Source: Stigmatella ashevillena (GTDB taxonomy: Bacteria; Myxococcota; Myxococcia; Myxococcales; Myxococcaceae). From it: a stretch of DNA of 64,000 bases. Of the stretch, positions 49,564 through 56,872 are shown piece after piece. Every line of letters begins with the position of its first letter. Positions within the stretch are counted from its first letter, which is position 1. The position numbers were made by a program, and so were the translations under genes. The stretch is taken from NCBI RefSeq assembly GCF_028368975.1, contig NZ_JAQNDM010000002.1, positions 8,116,425 to 8,180,424 of the forward strand, written 5' to 3'. The notes beneath the pieces were generated by a model. That model was given only the letters and a program-made list of their open reading frames with translations. It made no database searches and was not told the DNA's origin.

Positions 49564-50247
49564 TCACGTCCAGGGGCCGCGGCGGGTGGGTGCCTCGAGC
49601 GCCTCGGCGAGCGCTTCGAGGAAGCGTCGGCGGGGCCAGGGCTCGGCGCCAAAGCGGGCCAGGTGCTCCGTCTCCACCTGACAGTCGACGAAGTGGAAGC
49701 CCCAGGCCTTCAGGCGTTCCACGGAGGCGGCGAAGGCCACCTTCGAGGCATCCGGCGCGTGCGCGAACATGCTCTCGCCAAAGAAGGCCGCCCCCAGGGA
49801 GACGCCGTAGAGGCCGCCCTTCAGCTCCCCCTCCGCCCAGGCCTCCACTGAGTGCGCGAAGCCCAGGCGGTGCAGGGTGACGTACGCCTCCTGCATCGCG
49901 TCGGTGATCCACGTGCCGTTCTGGCCGGGCCGGGGCGTTTCGGAACAGGCGGAGATGACTTCCGTGAAGGCCGTGTCCCAGCGCACCTCGTAGGTGCCCG
50001 CCTTCATCGTCTTGCGCAGGCTGCGCCCGACGTGGAGCTTGTCCGGCTCCAGGACGAAGCGGGGGTTGGGCGAGTGCCAGAGCAGCGGTTGCCCCTCGCT
50101 GTACCAGGGGAAGATGCCCTGGGAGTACGCGGTCAGCAGGCGCTCGGGGCTCAGGTCCCCTCCTACCGCCAGCAGGCCGGACGCATCGGCCCGGTCGGGC
50201 GGGGGAAAGCTCTGGGGATCTTCCGGATCAAGCAGGTAGATGGGCAC
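49564..50247 (-). CDS. aat: Leucyl/phenylalanyl-tRNA-protein transferase
   Basis: This 227-residue enzyme adds Leu or Phe to the N-terminus of proteins with Arg or Lys starts, making them N-degron substrates for ClpS/ClpAP. Family motifs are intact: GLLAVGGDLSPERLLTAYSQGIFPWYSEGQPLLWHSPNPRFVL, TWITDAMQEAYVTLHRLGFAHSVEAW, GGLYGVSLGAAFFGESMFA and FHFVDCQVETEHLARFGA. The length is normal. It ends ten bases from the convergent pilus-domain gene and follows the LEA2 lipoprotein gene by ten bases, likely as an operon. Confidence 0.96.
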   Translation of the reverse strand: MPIYLLDPEDPQSFPPPDRADASGLLAVGGDLSPERLLTAYSQGIFPWYSEGQPLLWHSPNPRFVLEPDKLHVGRSLRKTMKAGTYEVRWDTAFTEVISACSETPRPGQNGTWITDAMQEAYVTLHRLGFAHSVEAWAEGELKGGLYGVSLGAAFFGESMFAHAPDASKVAFAASVERLKAWGFHFVDCQVETEHLARFGAEPWPRRRFLEALAEALEAPTRRGPWT

Positions 50248-50257
50248 GGCGCAGCGG

Positions 50258-51097
50258 CTACCGGGAGACGTTGATCTTCACGCTGCCCTCCAGGGAGTAG
50301 GGCACCTTGAGATGGGGGCCGGTCAGCTCACCCCGCATCGTATAGGGCAGTTCCCCCGAGCCGATGAGCTTCTTGACCTCCGGCCCCCAGGACTCCTTCG
50401 TCACCGAGGCCTCCACCGGGTACACGCCCGTGGCGGACGGATCCACCGTGTCGGCCTTGGCCAGCGTGCCGTGGCCCAGCTCCTTGCCGGCCACCGAGAG
50501 GGTGTACGCCACCTGGTCCAGCCGCAAAGGGAAGGGGTTGGGGTTCTTCACGCCCAACCGGACGATGAGGTTCACCTCCTCGGCCGAGTAGCGCGCGCCG
50601 TCCAGGCTTTCGATGACCACCTCCGGCAGCCGCGGCACCCGCACCGCGCGCGAAGCGGCGAAGGGCAGCGTCTCCACCGCCTTGCCCGAGCGCACCGTCA
50701 GGGTGCCGCGCAGGGCCAGGAGCAGCGTCCCGCCCCGTTCACTCATGGCCCGGAGACTGTCCGTGTTCTTCAGGTAGGTGGCTTCTTCCTGGAAGGAGAA
50801 GGCGGTGGGCTGCCCCGGGGACAGGGGGAGGTTGAGCGCCGCCGAGCCTGTCTTCACCACCGTTCCATCGGAGACGAGCTCGTAGTCGGCCTTCTCCAGC
50901 ACCGCTTCGCCGGGCGTTGTGAGCTGGCCGGCATACCGGACCGTGGCTTCGGTGAGCGTCTGCGCGGCGACGGTGGTCTCCTGGGCGGAGAGGGTGGCGG
51001 GGCCCGTGGGCCGGGAGGGGGCGGAGGCGCAGCCGAGCCACAGGCAAGCGAGGAGGAGAGGGGCGCGGGAGAGGGACACGGGGCAGGAGGGCTTCAC
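50258..51097 (-). CDS. LEA type 2 family lipoprotein
   Basis: The 279-residue lipoprotein has signal residues 1-23 ending ACLWLGC. Two WHy/LEA2-like beta domains follow: about 30-140 (ATVRYAGQLTTPGEAVLEKADYELVSDGTVVKTGSAALNLPLSPG) and about 155-275 (VNLIVRLGVKNPNPFPLRLDQVAYTLSVAGKELGHGTLAKADTVDPSATGVYPVEASV), the second with the typical NPNPFPL motif. These domains occur in stress-related and envelope proteins; the biochemical role is unknown. It is upstream of aat on the same strand. Confidence 0.78.
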   Translation of the reverse strand: MKPSCPVSLSRAPLLLACLWLGCASAPSRPTGPATLSAQETTVAAQTLTEATVRYAGQLTTPGEAVLEKADYELVSDGTVVKTGSAALNLPLSPGQPTAFSFQEEATYLKNTDSLRAMSERGGTLLLALRGTLTVRSGKAVETLPFAASRAVRVPRLPEVVIESLDGARYSAEEVNLIVRLGVKNPNPFPLRLDQVAYTLSVAGKELGHGTLAKADTVDPSATGVYPVEASVTKESWGPEVKKLIGSGELPYTMRGELTGPHLKVPYSLEGSVKINVSR

Positions 51098-51163
51098 GGG
51101 AAGACATTGTGGGCGTGTCCACCGGTCCCGCCCAGGGCTTTTCCGCTAGAGTGTCCACCACTC

Positions 51164-51799
51164 GTGGTCACCCGCCGCCCCAACTTCAACAAGGCGCTCC
51201 GAGCGCTCATCCGAGACATCGCCGCCCGCATGCCGGAGTTCCGCCATGTGAGGGCCCACCGCATCCTGCTGGTGGCGGGCGAGGCGCGCCGGGCTTCCCG
51301 TGGCACGGTGAAGCCCCTGTGCTTCCGGGGCGGCAAGAGCATGGACCGTGGGGGACGGCGCAAGCCGGTCATCCGCATCAAGGGCCGGCGGATGCTCTAC
51401 TGCATCACCCTGCGTCCCCTCTTCTTCCGGGGCTCCACCGCCCAGGCCCGCATCGAGACCATCATCCACGAGCTCTTCCACTGCTCGCGCCGCTTCGATG
51501 GCACGCTGCACGCGGGACGGAGGCACGATGTGCTGGGCAAGGACTTCGCTCGCCGCCTGCGGCCGTTGGTGCGCCGCTACCTCAAGGAGTGCGCCCCCGA
51601 GCTGAGGGCCGCGTTCGATTACACCGGCGAGGTGCGGGTCCTCCAGTGGCTGGAGCGGCCAGGCCCTGCCTACATCCCGGGCTACTCGCGCGTGCGCAAG
51701 GTGTACACGGAGGAGCAGCTCTATTACGGCATCGCCCGCATGGTGACGCCCAAGCCCCGGGCCGCGCGGGTCGCCGCGGCCAGTCCCAAGATGCATTGA
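51164..51799 (+). CDS. Putative zinc metallopeptidase (HExxH, SprT-like)
   Basis: I start at GTG 51164 (211 residues). The upstream open frame runs antisense through the LEA2 gene and is not credible. The metal site is HELFH (His102, Glu103, His106) followed by conserved-looking His116 and His121 in DGTLHAGRRHD, a possible third ligand. The chain is highly basic (many Arg-Arg pairs), has no signal peptide, and carries two Cys (LCFRGGKS, LYCITLRP). It resembles SprT/WSS-like small metalloproteases only in the HExxH helix. A nucleic-acid-associated protease is possible; unproven. Confidence 0.62.
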   Translation: MVTRRPNFNKALRALIRDIAARMPEFRHVRAHRILLVAGEARRASRGTVKPLCFRGGKSMDRGGRRKPVIRIKGRRMLYCITLRPLFFRGSTAQARIETIIHELFHCSRRFDGTLHAGRRHDVLGKDFARRLRPLVRRYLKECAPELRAAFDYTGEVRVLQWLERPGPAYIPGYSRVRKVYTEEQLYYGIARMVTPKPRAARVAAASPKMH

Positions 51800-51827
51800 G
51801 CGGCCGGGGCCAGCGAGCGCGCGCCGC

Positions 51828-52856
51828 CTAACGGCACGAGTAGAGGTACGAGGCGGGCGTGCTCCAGCTGCCGTCCGGGTTGAGCTTGCGCACCGTGAAG
51901 CCGCTGTCCGGATAGGCCACGTTCCAGCAGTCCCGGGCGCGCACATCGTTCTGCACCGCGGACAGGAGCTCCCAGTTGCCGCGCCGGCGCTGCTTCTCGT
52001 AGGTGGCGACCCGGTCGACGGCGTAGCGCGCCTCGGGGTCCGCCGCCAGGGTGTCCCGGCGCTGCTCGAGGAAGCTGCGCAGCCACGCGTCCTCGCTGAT
52101 GCCCTGGGGGCCCACCGCGGGCGCCGCCAGCCCGGACACGCCGAGGGCGTTGTGGGTGCGCTGGAGGAGGTCCTGCACACCCTGCGCGCCGTGCTGGATG
52201 AAGGCGTCGTACAGCGCCGCCTTCGAGAGCGCCGTGGTGAGGCCCCACTTCTTGGCCTCGCTCATCGCGGCCTCATAGGGCAGCGCGCCGAGGGAGGAGG
52301 CCTGGAGGTCCATGTCGAGCGACGGGGTGTTGTTCTCCCAGATGCGGGTCAGGGCCTCCGCGAGGATCTTCTGCGAGGCCGTCAGGCCCTCTTTCTCACC
52401 GGCCGTGCTGGCGCAGCGGGGCGCGCTGATCTGCACCTGGGTCGCGGTGAACGACGTGGAGGAGTTCGTGAAGTAGGAGAAGGTGTACGACGCGTCCACG
52501 CCGATCGTCAGGTGGGAGGCGCTCGTGTACTGGCAGGTCGCGCCGCTCTGAACGCGGGTCCACCCCGAGGGGCCGTCGCCGCACGTCACCCCGTTGGGGA
52601 CGGTGAAAGACAGCTGCGGGCTCTGGATGTCGCTCGTGCCGGTGTTCTTGAACGTGATGGAGCCCCAGGACTCCGAGCCCATGTGGGTGCTCGTGGAAAC
52701 CACGTAGGCGCACGCCTCGAAGTCCTGCGGCCCCGCCTCTGGGCCCCCTTGCGCGCCGTCGCTCCCGGCGCCACAGGCGAAGAGGGTGGTGGTCATCCCC
52801 ATCAGCATCCAACGGCGTCCGGTGGTCCAAGGCGTCTCGATTCGACGGGTGTCCAT
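51828..52856 (-). CDS. Chitosanase-like (GH46) lipoprotein with internal deletion
   Basis: The 342-residue protein starts at ATG 52856 after GGAGGA. Residues 1-28 form a lipoprotein signal (TTTLFAC). A beta-domain at about 47-148 (SWGSITFKNTGTSDIQSPQLSFTVPNGVTCG) resembles a carbohydrate-binding module. The C-terminal part aligns with GH46: LTASQKILAEALTRIWEN carries the presumed acid Glu174, and LSKAALYDAFIQHGAQG, DAWLRSFLEQRR and RGNWELL match the rear half. The block with the catalytic Asp (DGRGxT-type, normally within 20 residues of the Glu) and some 70 following residues are missing in frame. It is probably catalytically dead or repurposed. Confidence 0.62.
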   Translation of the reverse strand: MDTRRIETPWTTGRRWMLMGMTTTLFACGAGSDGAQGGPEAGPQDFEACAYVVSTSTHMGSESWGSITFKNTGTSDIQSPQLSFTVPNGVTCGDGPSGWTRVQSGATCQYTSASHLTIGVDASYTFSYFTNSSTSFTATQVQISAPRCASTAGEKEGLTASQKILAEALTRIWENNTPSLDMDLQASSLGALPYEAAMSEAKKWGLTTALSKAALYDAFIQHGAQGVQDLLQRTHNALGVSGLAAPAVGPQGISEDAWLRSFLEQRRDTLAADPEARYAVDRVATYEKQRRRGNWELLSAVQNDVRARDCWNVAYPDSGFTVRKLNPDGSWSTPASYLYSCR

Positions 52857-52934
52857 GTCCAGTGTCCTCCAGAGAAGCGGCCCGATGGGTGGGCAGCTTC
52901 GAGAGAGGGTATAAAATTAAATTCTCACTGAATC

Positions 52935-52947
52935 AAGGAAATTCCTT
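52935..52947. promoter_or_regulatory. AT-rich inverted repeat in divergent promoter region
   Basis: AAGGAA-A-TTCCTT lies in an unusually AT-rich patch (52909-52950, including TATAAAATTAAATTC) between the GH46-like gene and the GT87-like gene. It is a candidate operator or promoter element for either; no binder is known. Confidence 0.35.
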
Positions 52948-53004
52948 TCTTCTCTGGGAGAGCTGTAATGCGAGGTGGGTGTAGAACGTGTAGAGTAGGA
53001 GTGC

Positions 53005-54297
53005 GTGTCCGTTTCGACTTCTTCGTCTGACTCTCCCCGGCTGGGTCTGTGGCATTGGGTGGCATTCACCGTGGGGGTGGTGCCGCTGGCGGTCTATGCC
53101 TTCTCGCCCCGCGAGGGGGACCTGCCCCTGTACTTCAGGACGGCCCATGCGTTTTTGCAGGGCGCCATTCCGAACCAGGATTTCCGCTTCGAGTACCCGC
53201 CCTACGCGCTGCTGTGGTTCGTCCCGGCGGCCTGGCTGGGCCCCACGCTGCCCTCGTTCATTCCGATCTTCGGATTGCAGCTGGCGCTCTTCGATGCCTT
53301 CATCAAGTGGCTGCTGCTGTCCGAGGGGGTGAAGCGCTGGGGGCGCTCTCCGCGCGCGTGGGTGCCCTTCGCGGTGTACACGGTGGCCAGCTGGGTGCAG
53401 AGCATCCACTACCTCAAGCGGTATGATCTCATCCCCGCCGCGTTCGTGTTGGTGGCCTTGATGGCGCTGGCCCGGCGGCGCGACGCGCTGGCCGGGTGGG
53501 CGCTCTCGGTCGGGGTGGTGACGAAGCTGTACCCGGTGGTGCTGGTGCCGCTGGCGCTCGCGGTGTGCTGGCGGCGGGGCACCTGGCGGCGGCTGGTGTT
53601 GGGGCTGGTGGCGGGAGCCCTTCCGCTGGTGCCCTTGAGTGTCTTCTGGCCGTGGTGGAACTTCGCGGCGTTCCATGTGGAGCGAGGGCTCCAGGTGGAG
53701 TCACTGGGGGCTTCCCTCTTGTGGGCCGCGCACCGGCTGGGCCTCGTGCCGGAGGTGGCCTGGGTGCATGCGCCCGCGGCCTATGAGCTGCACGGTGCCG
53801 CCGCCGAAGCGGTCAATAGGGCCACCCGGTGGGTGTGGGTGGTGGGCTCGCTGGCCGCGGCGGCGGTGGGGCTCCGGTCCCTGCGCCAGCGCATGCCCGA
53901 GCGCCCGGAAGAGTGGGCACGGCTGGCCCTGGGCCCCCTCATTGCCTTCGTCGTCCTCAACCCGGTGCTCAGCCCTCAGTACCTCGTCTGGCTCGTGGGC
54001 GCGGCGGGGCTGGCGCTGCTGTCCGGTTCGCGGTGGGCCCCCGTGGCCCTCTTCGTGGCGGCGATGATCAGCCGGGGCCTCTTCACGGGGAGCAGCTCCT
54101 ACGGCAAGGGGCTCACCGGGCCCTTCACGGTGCTGCTGCTGGTGCGCAATGGCCTGCTGCTGGCCGCGGGCTTCGCGCTGGTGCGGGAGGCGTGGCGGCT
54201 CCAGAAGTCGGGGCCGGAAGAGGCGCTCAGGCCGCAGGCTCTGGGTTCGCCCGCTGCTCGGCAAGCCAAGCCCGAGCCTCTTCCTCCGTGTCCTTGA
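53005..54297 (+). CDS. Polytopic glycosyltransferase, GT87/DUF2029-like
   Basis: The 430-residue membrane protein starts at GTG 53005 with AGGAG directly upstream. It has about ten hydrophobic helices. Early acidic and aromatic residues in REGDLPLYFRTAHAFLQGAIPNQDFRFEYPPYALLWFVP resemble the GT-C catalytic loop of polyprenyl-phosphate-mannose-dependent transferases (the YPP motif and the preceding Asp/Glu), and KLYPVVLVPLALA is typical of DUF2029. It probably transfers a sugar from a lipid carrier on the periplasmic side. Its 3' end overlaps the convergent STAS-like gene by 71 bases. Confidence 0.78.
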   Translation: MSVSTSSSDSPRLGLWHWVAFTVGVVPLAVYAFSPREGDLPLYFRTAHAFLQGAIPNQDFRFEYPPYALLWFVPAAWLGPTLPSFIPIFGLQLALFDAFIKWLLLSEGVKRWGRSPRAWVPFAVYTVASWVQSIHYLKRYDLIPAAFVLVALMALARRRDALAGWALSVGVVTKLYPVVLVPLALAVCWRRGTWRRLVLGLVAGALPLVPLSVFWPWWNFAAFHVERGLQVESLGASLLWAAHRLGLVPEVAWVHAPAAYELHGAAAEAVNRATRWVWVVGSLAAAAVGLRSLRQRMPERPEEWARLALGPLIAFVVLNPVLSPQYLVWLVGAAGLALLSGSRWAPVALFVAAMISRGLFTGSSSYGKGLTGPFTVLLLVRNGLLLAAGFALVREAWRLQKSGPEEALRPQALGSPAARQAKPEPLPPCP

Positions 54298-54640
54298 AGA
54301 CGGCTTGCGTGCCCGTCGAGCGGCCGAGGATCGAATTGGCGCGGAGGATCATGCTGGAGACGGTCCTCATGTTGAAGCTGGCGCCGAAGAAGGCCACGGC
54401 CGCGTAGAGGACCCGGCCTGTCTCGGCGCCGATCGCCTGGCGTGCCTCCAGCGAGTAGCCGGTGCTCTGGCGCACGTCCCCCAGCAGGTAGAGGGGACCC
54501 TGGAGGTTGCGCAGCGCTTCCAGCCGGGCGCGTATCGCGAGCATCTCCGCGTGCTCCAGAGGGCCCTTCAAGACGAATTTCACGAGATGGGGTTCCTCGA
54601 ATGACAACGTGTGAGGACCGAAGCTCCACTCAGTTTCCAC
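54227..54640 (-). CDS. STAS/SpoIIAA-like protein, paralogue 2
   Basis: The 137-residue soluble protein is a paralogue of the next gene upstream: both open with FGPHTLSFEEP and contain a LYLLGD segment, AxAFFGASFxxRT and a final TExEARxWLAxQR. The alternation of strands and helices suggests the SpoIIAA-like/STAS fold. It is the last gene of the Rsb-like operon and overlaps the convergent glycosyltransferase gene by 71 bases. There is no obvious phosphorylatable Ser/Thr in a DxSG motif, so it may bind a small ligand or a partner rather than act as a classical anti-anti-sigma factor. Confidence 0.65.
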   Translation of the reverse strand: METEWSFGPHTLSFEEPHLVKFVLKGPLEHAEMLAIRARLEALRNLQGPLYLLGDVRQSTGYSLEARQAIGAETGRVLYAAVAFFGASFNMRTVSSMILRANSILGRSTGTQAVFKDTEEEARAWLAEQRANPEPAA

Positions 54641-54674
54641 GGCACGTCTCCCTTGGCTTCAAGGTCTGGAGGGT

Positions 54675-55079
54675 TCAGGAGGAGTGGACATGGAGTGCCC
54701 GTTGCTGGGCGAGCCACTGCCGGGCTTCTTGTTCTGTTTCCGTGAAGGCCATGCTCGCCGTCTTGCGGCCCATGAGGAATTGAGCCCGGCCGAGCATGTT
54801 GAAGATCGTTCTGACGGTGAAGCTGGCGCCAAAGAACGCCATGGCCCTGTACTGAACGGGGTCGGCGTTCTCGCCCATGCTCCGGCGCGCTCGAGGTGAG
54901 AAGCCCGTGCCCAGGCGCAGGTCGCCCAGCAGGTAGAGGTCTTTTTGGCGCGCCCGGATCTCCTCCACGAAGGCGTACATCTCCTGCTGCTCCTTCACGT
55001 CCATCTGGCCATGGAAGGTGACCCTGACGAGGTCCGGTTCTTCGAACGAGAGCGTGTGTGGCCCGAAACGCCATTCCAT
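54675..55079 (-). CDS. STAS/SpoIIAA-like protein, paralogue 1
   Basis: The 134-residue protein begins MEWRFGPHTLSFEEPDLVRVTFHGQMD and continues with DLYLLGDLRLGTGFSPRARRSM and AMAFFGASFTVRTIFNMLGRAQFLMG. It is clearly a tandem duplicate of the downstream gene (about 40% identity by eye). It lies 12 bases after the RsbR-like stop, so it is probably part of the same transcript. The role is unknown; addition of two STAS-like modules to an Rsb operon suggests extra inputs or outputs. Confidence 0.67.
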   Translation of the reverse strand: MEWRFGPHTLSFEEPDLVRVTFHGQMDVKEQQEMYAFVEEIRARQKDLYLLGDLRLGTGFSPRARRSMGENADPVQYRAMAFFGASFTVRTIFNMLGRAQFLMGRKTASMAFTETEQEARQWLAQQRALHVHSS

Positions 55080-55091
55080 GTGTCTGCTCCT

Positions 55092-55781
55092 TTACCGGGA
55101 GGCAGGGGCCGTGCCCAGGCGCTTGCGCAGGTAGAGGAAGCACTCGCGCAATCCCTCTTTCAGGCTGCTGAGCGTCTTGATTTCGCTCAGGTCCACCCCG
55201 ATCTGGACCAGCGTCTGGGCGATCATCGGGCTGATGCCTGTCACCACGCAGTACGCGCCCAAGAGCCGTGCGGCCTTCACCATCTTGATGAAGTGATTGG
55301 CCGTCATGGTGTCCACCACCTCCACGCCGGTGATGTCGATGATGACGCAGCGGGCCTTGCCCTGGACGATGCGGTGGAGCAGCCGCTCGGTCATCTCCAC
55401 CGAGCGCTGCGTGTCCACCACGCCAACGATGGGCAGCGTGAGGATGTCCTCCCACAATTCGATGATGGGCGTGGACAGATCCCGGATGGCCATGCGCTGC
55501 CGCTCGATGGTGGTGAGCTTTTCCTCCAGATCCCGGTTGCTGGCGGCCAGGCGGGCCAGCGTCTCGTCATTCTCCTGGCGCGTGGTGGCCAGCTCGCGCA
55601 CGAAGATGTTGAGCGTCTCCTCCAGGACGGCGAAGTCATCCTGGTCCTGAATGGCGAGCGTGGTGATGTGCGGATCAAAGTGGCCCACGGAGATCATCGA
55701 CAACACATCGATGATGCGGCTGATGCGCTCGGGGCTGATGGTGAGGGGTTTGGTTGGGGGAAGGAGCGTGGAGACGGTCAT
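55092..55781 (-). CDS. RsbR-type stressosome protein (STAS)
   Basis: The 229-residue protein (ATG 55781) has an N-terminal region of about 65 residues (ISPERISRIIDVLSMISVGHFDPHIT) that looks HAMP-like rather than globin-like, a coiled-coil linker (about 66-105) and a C-terminal STAS domain (about 108-222). The STAS loop IIDITGVEVVDTMTANHF carries Thr158, matching a phosphorylated Thr of Bacillus RsbR. It should build the stressosome shell with RsbS. It starts 11 bases after the RsbS stop. The signal fed through the N-terminal part is unknown. Confidence 0.83.
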   Translation of the reverse strand: MTVSTLLPPTKPLTISPERISRIIDVLSMISVGHFDPHITTLAIQDQDDFAVLEETLNIFVRELATTRQENDETLARLAASNRDLEEKLTTIERQRMAIRDLSTPIIELWEDILTLPIVGVVDTQRSVEMTERLLHRIVQGKARCVIIDITGVEVVDTMTANHFIKMVKAARLLGAYCVVTGISPMIAQTLVQIGVDLSEIKTLSSLKEGLRECFLYLRKRLGTAPASR

Positions 55782-55792
55782 CGGTGCGTCGC

Positions 55793-56293
55793 TCAAGGAA
55801 GTGGTTTGGGGGAGGAGGGGGCGGCAGGCAGCCCGAGCATCTCGTCCGCCAGGCGCTGGATGGCCTCTCGCTCGGAGTTCATGATGGCAGGGCCCACGAC
55901 CTGGATGCCCAGCAGGTCCAGCCCCTCTTCGAGGCCCAGCGCCGTCTCCACGCCTTCGAGCTGGATGCCCATGCTCTGAAGGGTCAGGGCGACATCCGCC
56001 CCCATGCCGGAGAGCACCGTGCGCGTGCCCATGAGCCGGGCCGAGTTGGCCAGCCGCGCCAGCACCGCGCACAGGTGGCTGTCCACCAGCCAGAGGCCGG
56101 AGATGTCCACCACCATGCCCCGCGCGCCGGTGCGCTGGATGTCGAGCAACACGTCCGAGCACAGCTGCGCCGCCTGGGCGTCGGTGATGTCGCCTTGCAG
56201 GGGGACGATCAGCTGTCCCCAGAGTGGGATGATGGGAATGCGTGACGTCTCACGCGTGGGCCGCGGGGGTCTCTTGTCATCGATGGGATTCAT
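55793..56293 (-). CDS. RsbS-type stressosome scaffold (STAS)
   Basis: The 166-residue protein is a STAS domain (about 18-125) with the RsbS signature PIIPLWGQLIVPLQGDI and phospho-site loop VVDISGLWLVDSHLCAVL, where Ser72 corresponds to RsbS Ser59. A 35-residue C-terminal extension exceeds the 121 residues of Bacillus RsbS. It would pair with RsbR and be phosphorylated by an RsbT kinase encoded upstream. The gene begins nine bases after the phosphatase stop. Confidence 0.85.
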   Translation of the reverse strand: MNPIDDKRPPRPTRETSRIPIIPLWGQLIVPLQGDITDAQAAQLCSDVLLDIQRTGARGMVVDISGLWLVDSHLCAVLARLANSARLMGTRTVLSGMGADVALTLQSMGIQLEGVETALGLEEGLDLLGIQVVGPAIMNSEREAIQRLADEMLGLPAAPSSPKPLP

Positions 56294-56302
56294 TCGCCCT
56301 CT

Positions 56303-56872
56303 TCATTCGCCCTCGACGTCGGCCACTAGCACGGTGGCGTCATCCGTGCTGCGTCCATAACGCTCCATCAACAGCACACATGCCGCCTCCGGGGAGAGCC
56401 CCTGGGTGGTGAGGGGGTCCAGCCGAGAGCTCAAGCCGTCGGTGAAGAAGATCAGCCGGTCGCCAGGCGCCAGTGTGGCCTCCAGCGGGTGCACCTTCCG
56501 GCACGGCTGGCCCAGGATGCCGGGGGTGGGAAACACCGGCACCCGCGTGCCCAGGGTGCGCAGGTCCACGTTCCCCACGCCGCCACAGTGCAGGAAGCGT
56601 CCATCGAACAAGGCCAGCATGGCCGCCGCGCCGCGTCCGCCCTTGAGCGCCCCATGCAGCACGTTCACCAGGGCCTCCACGCTGGAGGGCAGCGGTGCCT
56701 GCGCCAGACTGCGGAGGGCTTTGCCCGCCACGTCCGCGGCCACTGGGCCGTGGCCCAGGGCGTCCACGACGGCCAGCAGCGTGTACCCCTGCTCGCTGCG
56801 CACCAGCACCGCGTCTCCGTTGACCTGCTCGCCCTCGCGGGGGCGCGTGCGGTGGGTAGTGGAAAGCCTCAT
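56303..56872 (-). CDS. RsbX-like PP2C/SpoIIE phosphatase
   Basis: The 189-residue enzyme starts at ATG 56872, overlapping the stop of the RsbT-like gene (56869-56872). It is a minimal SpoIIE-class PP2C domain: NGDAVLVR, VVDALGHGPVAADVAGKA (metal Asp), CGGVGNVDLR, DRLIFFTDGLSSRL and STDDATVLVAD (metal Asp). Its size and operon position match RsbX, which dephosphorylates RsbR and RsbS to reset the stressosome. No sensor domain is attached. Confidence 0.87.
   Translation of the reverse strand: MRLSTTHRTRPREGEQVNGDAVLVRSEQGYTLLAVVDALGHGPVAADVAGKALRSLAQAPLPSSVEALVNVLHGALKGGRGAAAMLALFDGRFLHCGGVGNVDLRTLGTRVPVFPTPGILGQPCRKVHPLEATLAPGDRLIFFTDGLSSRLDPLTTQGLSPEAACVLLMERYGRSTDDATVLVADVEGE

Noticed and set aside
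50240-51163. Long 5' extension of the HExxH protein frame
   Set aside because: It runs antisense through the LEA2 lipoprotein gene with a composition typical of a shadow; conserved-looking sequence begins at about 51164.
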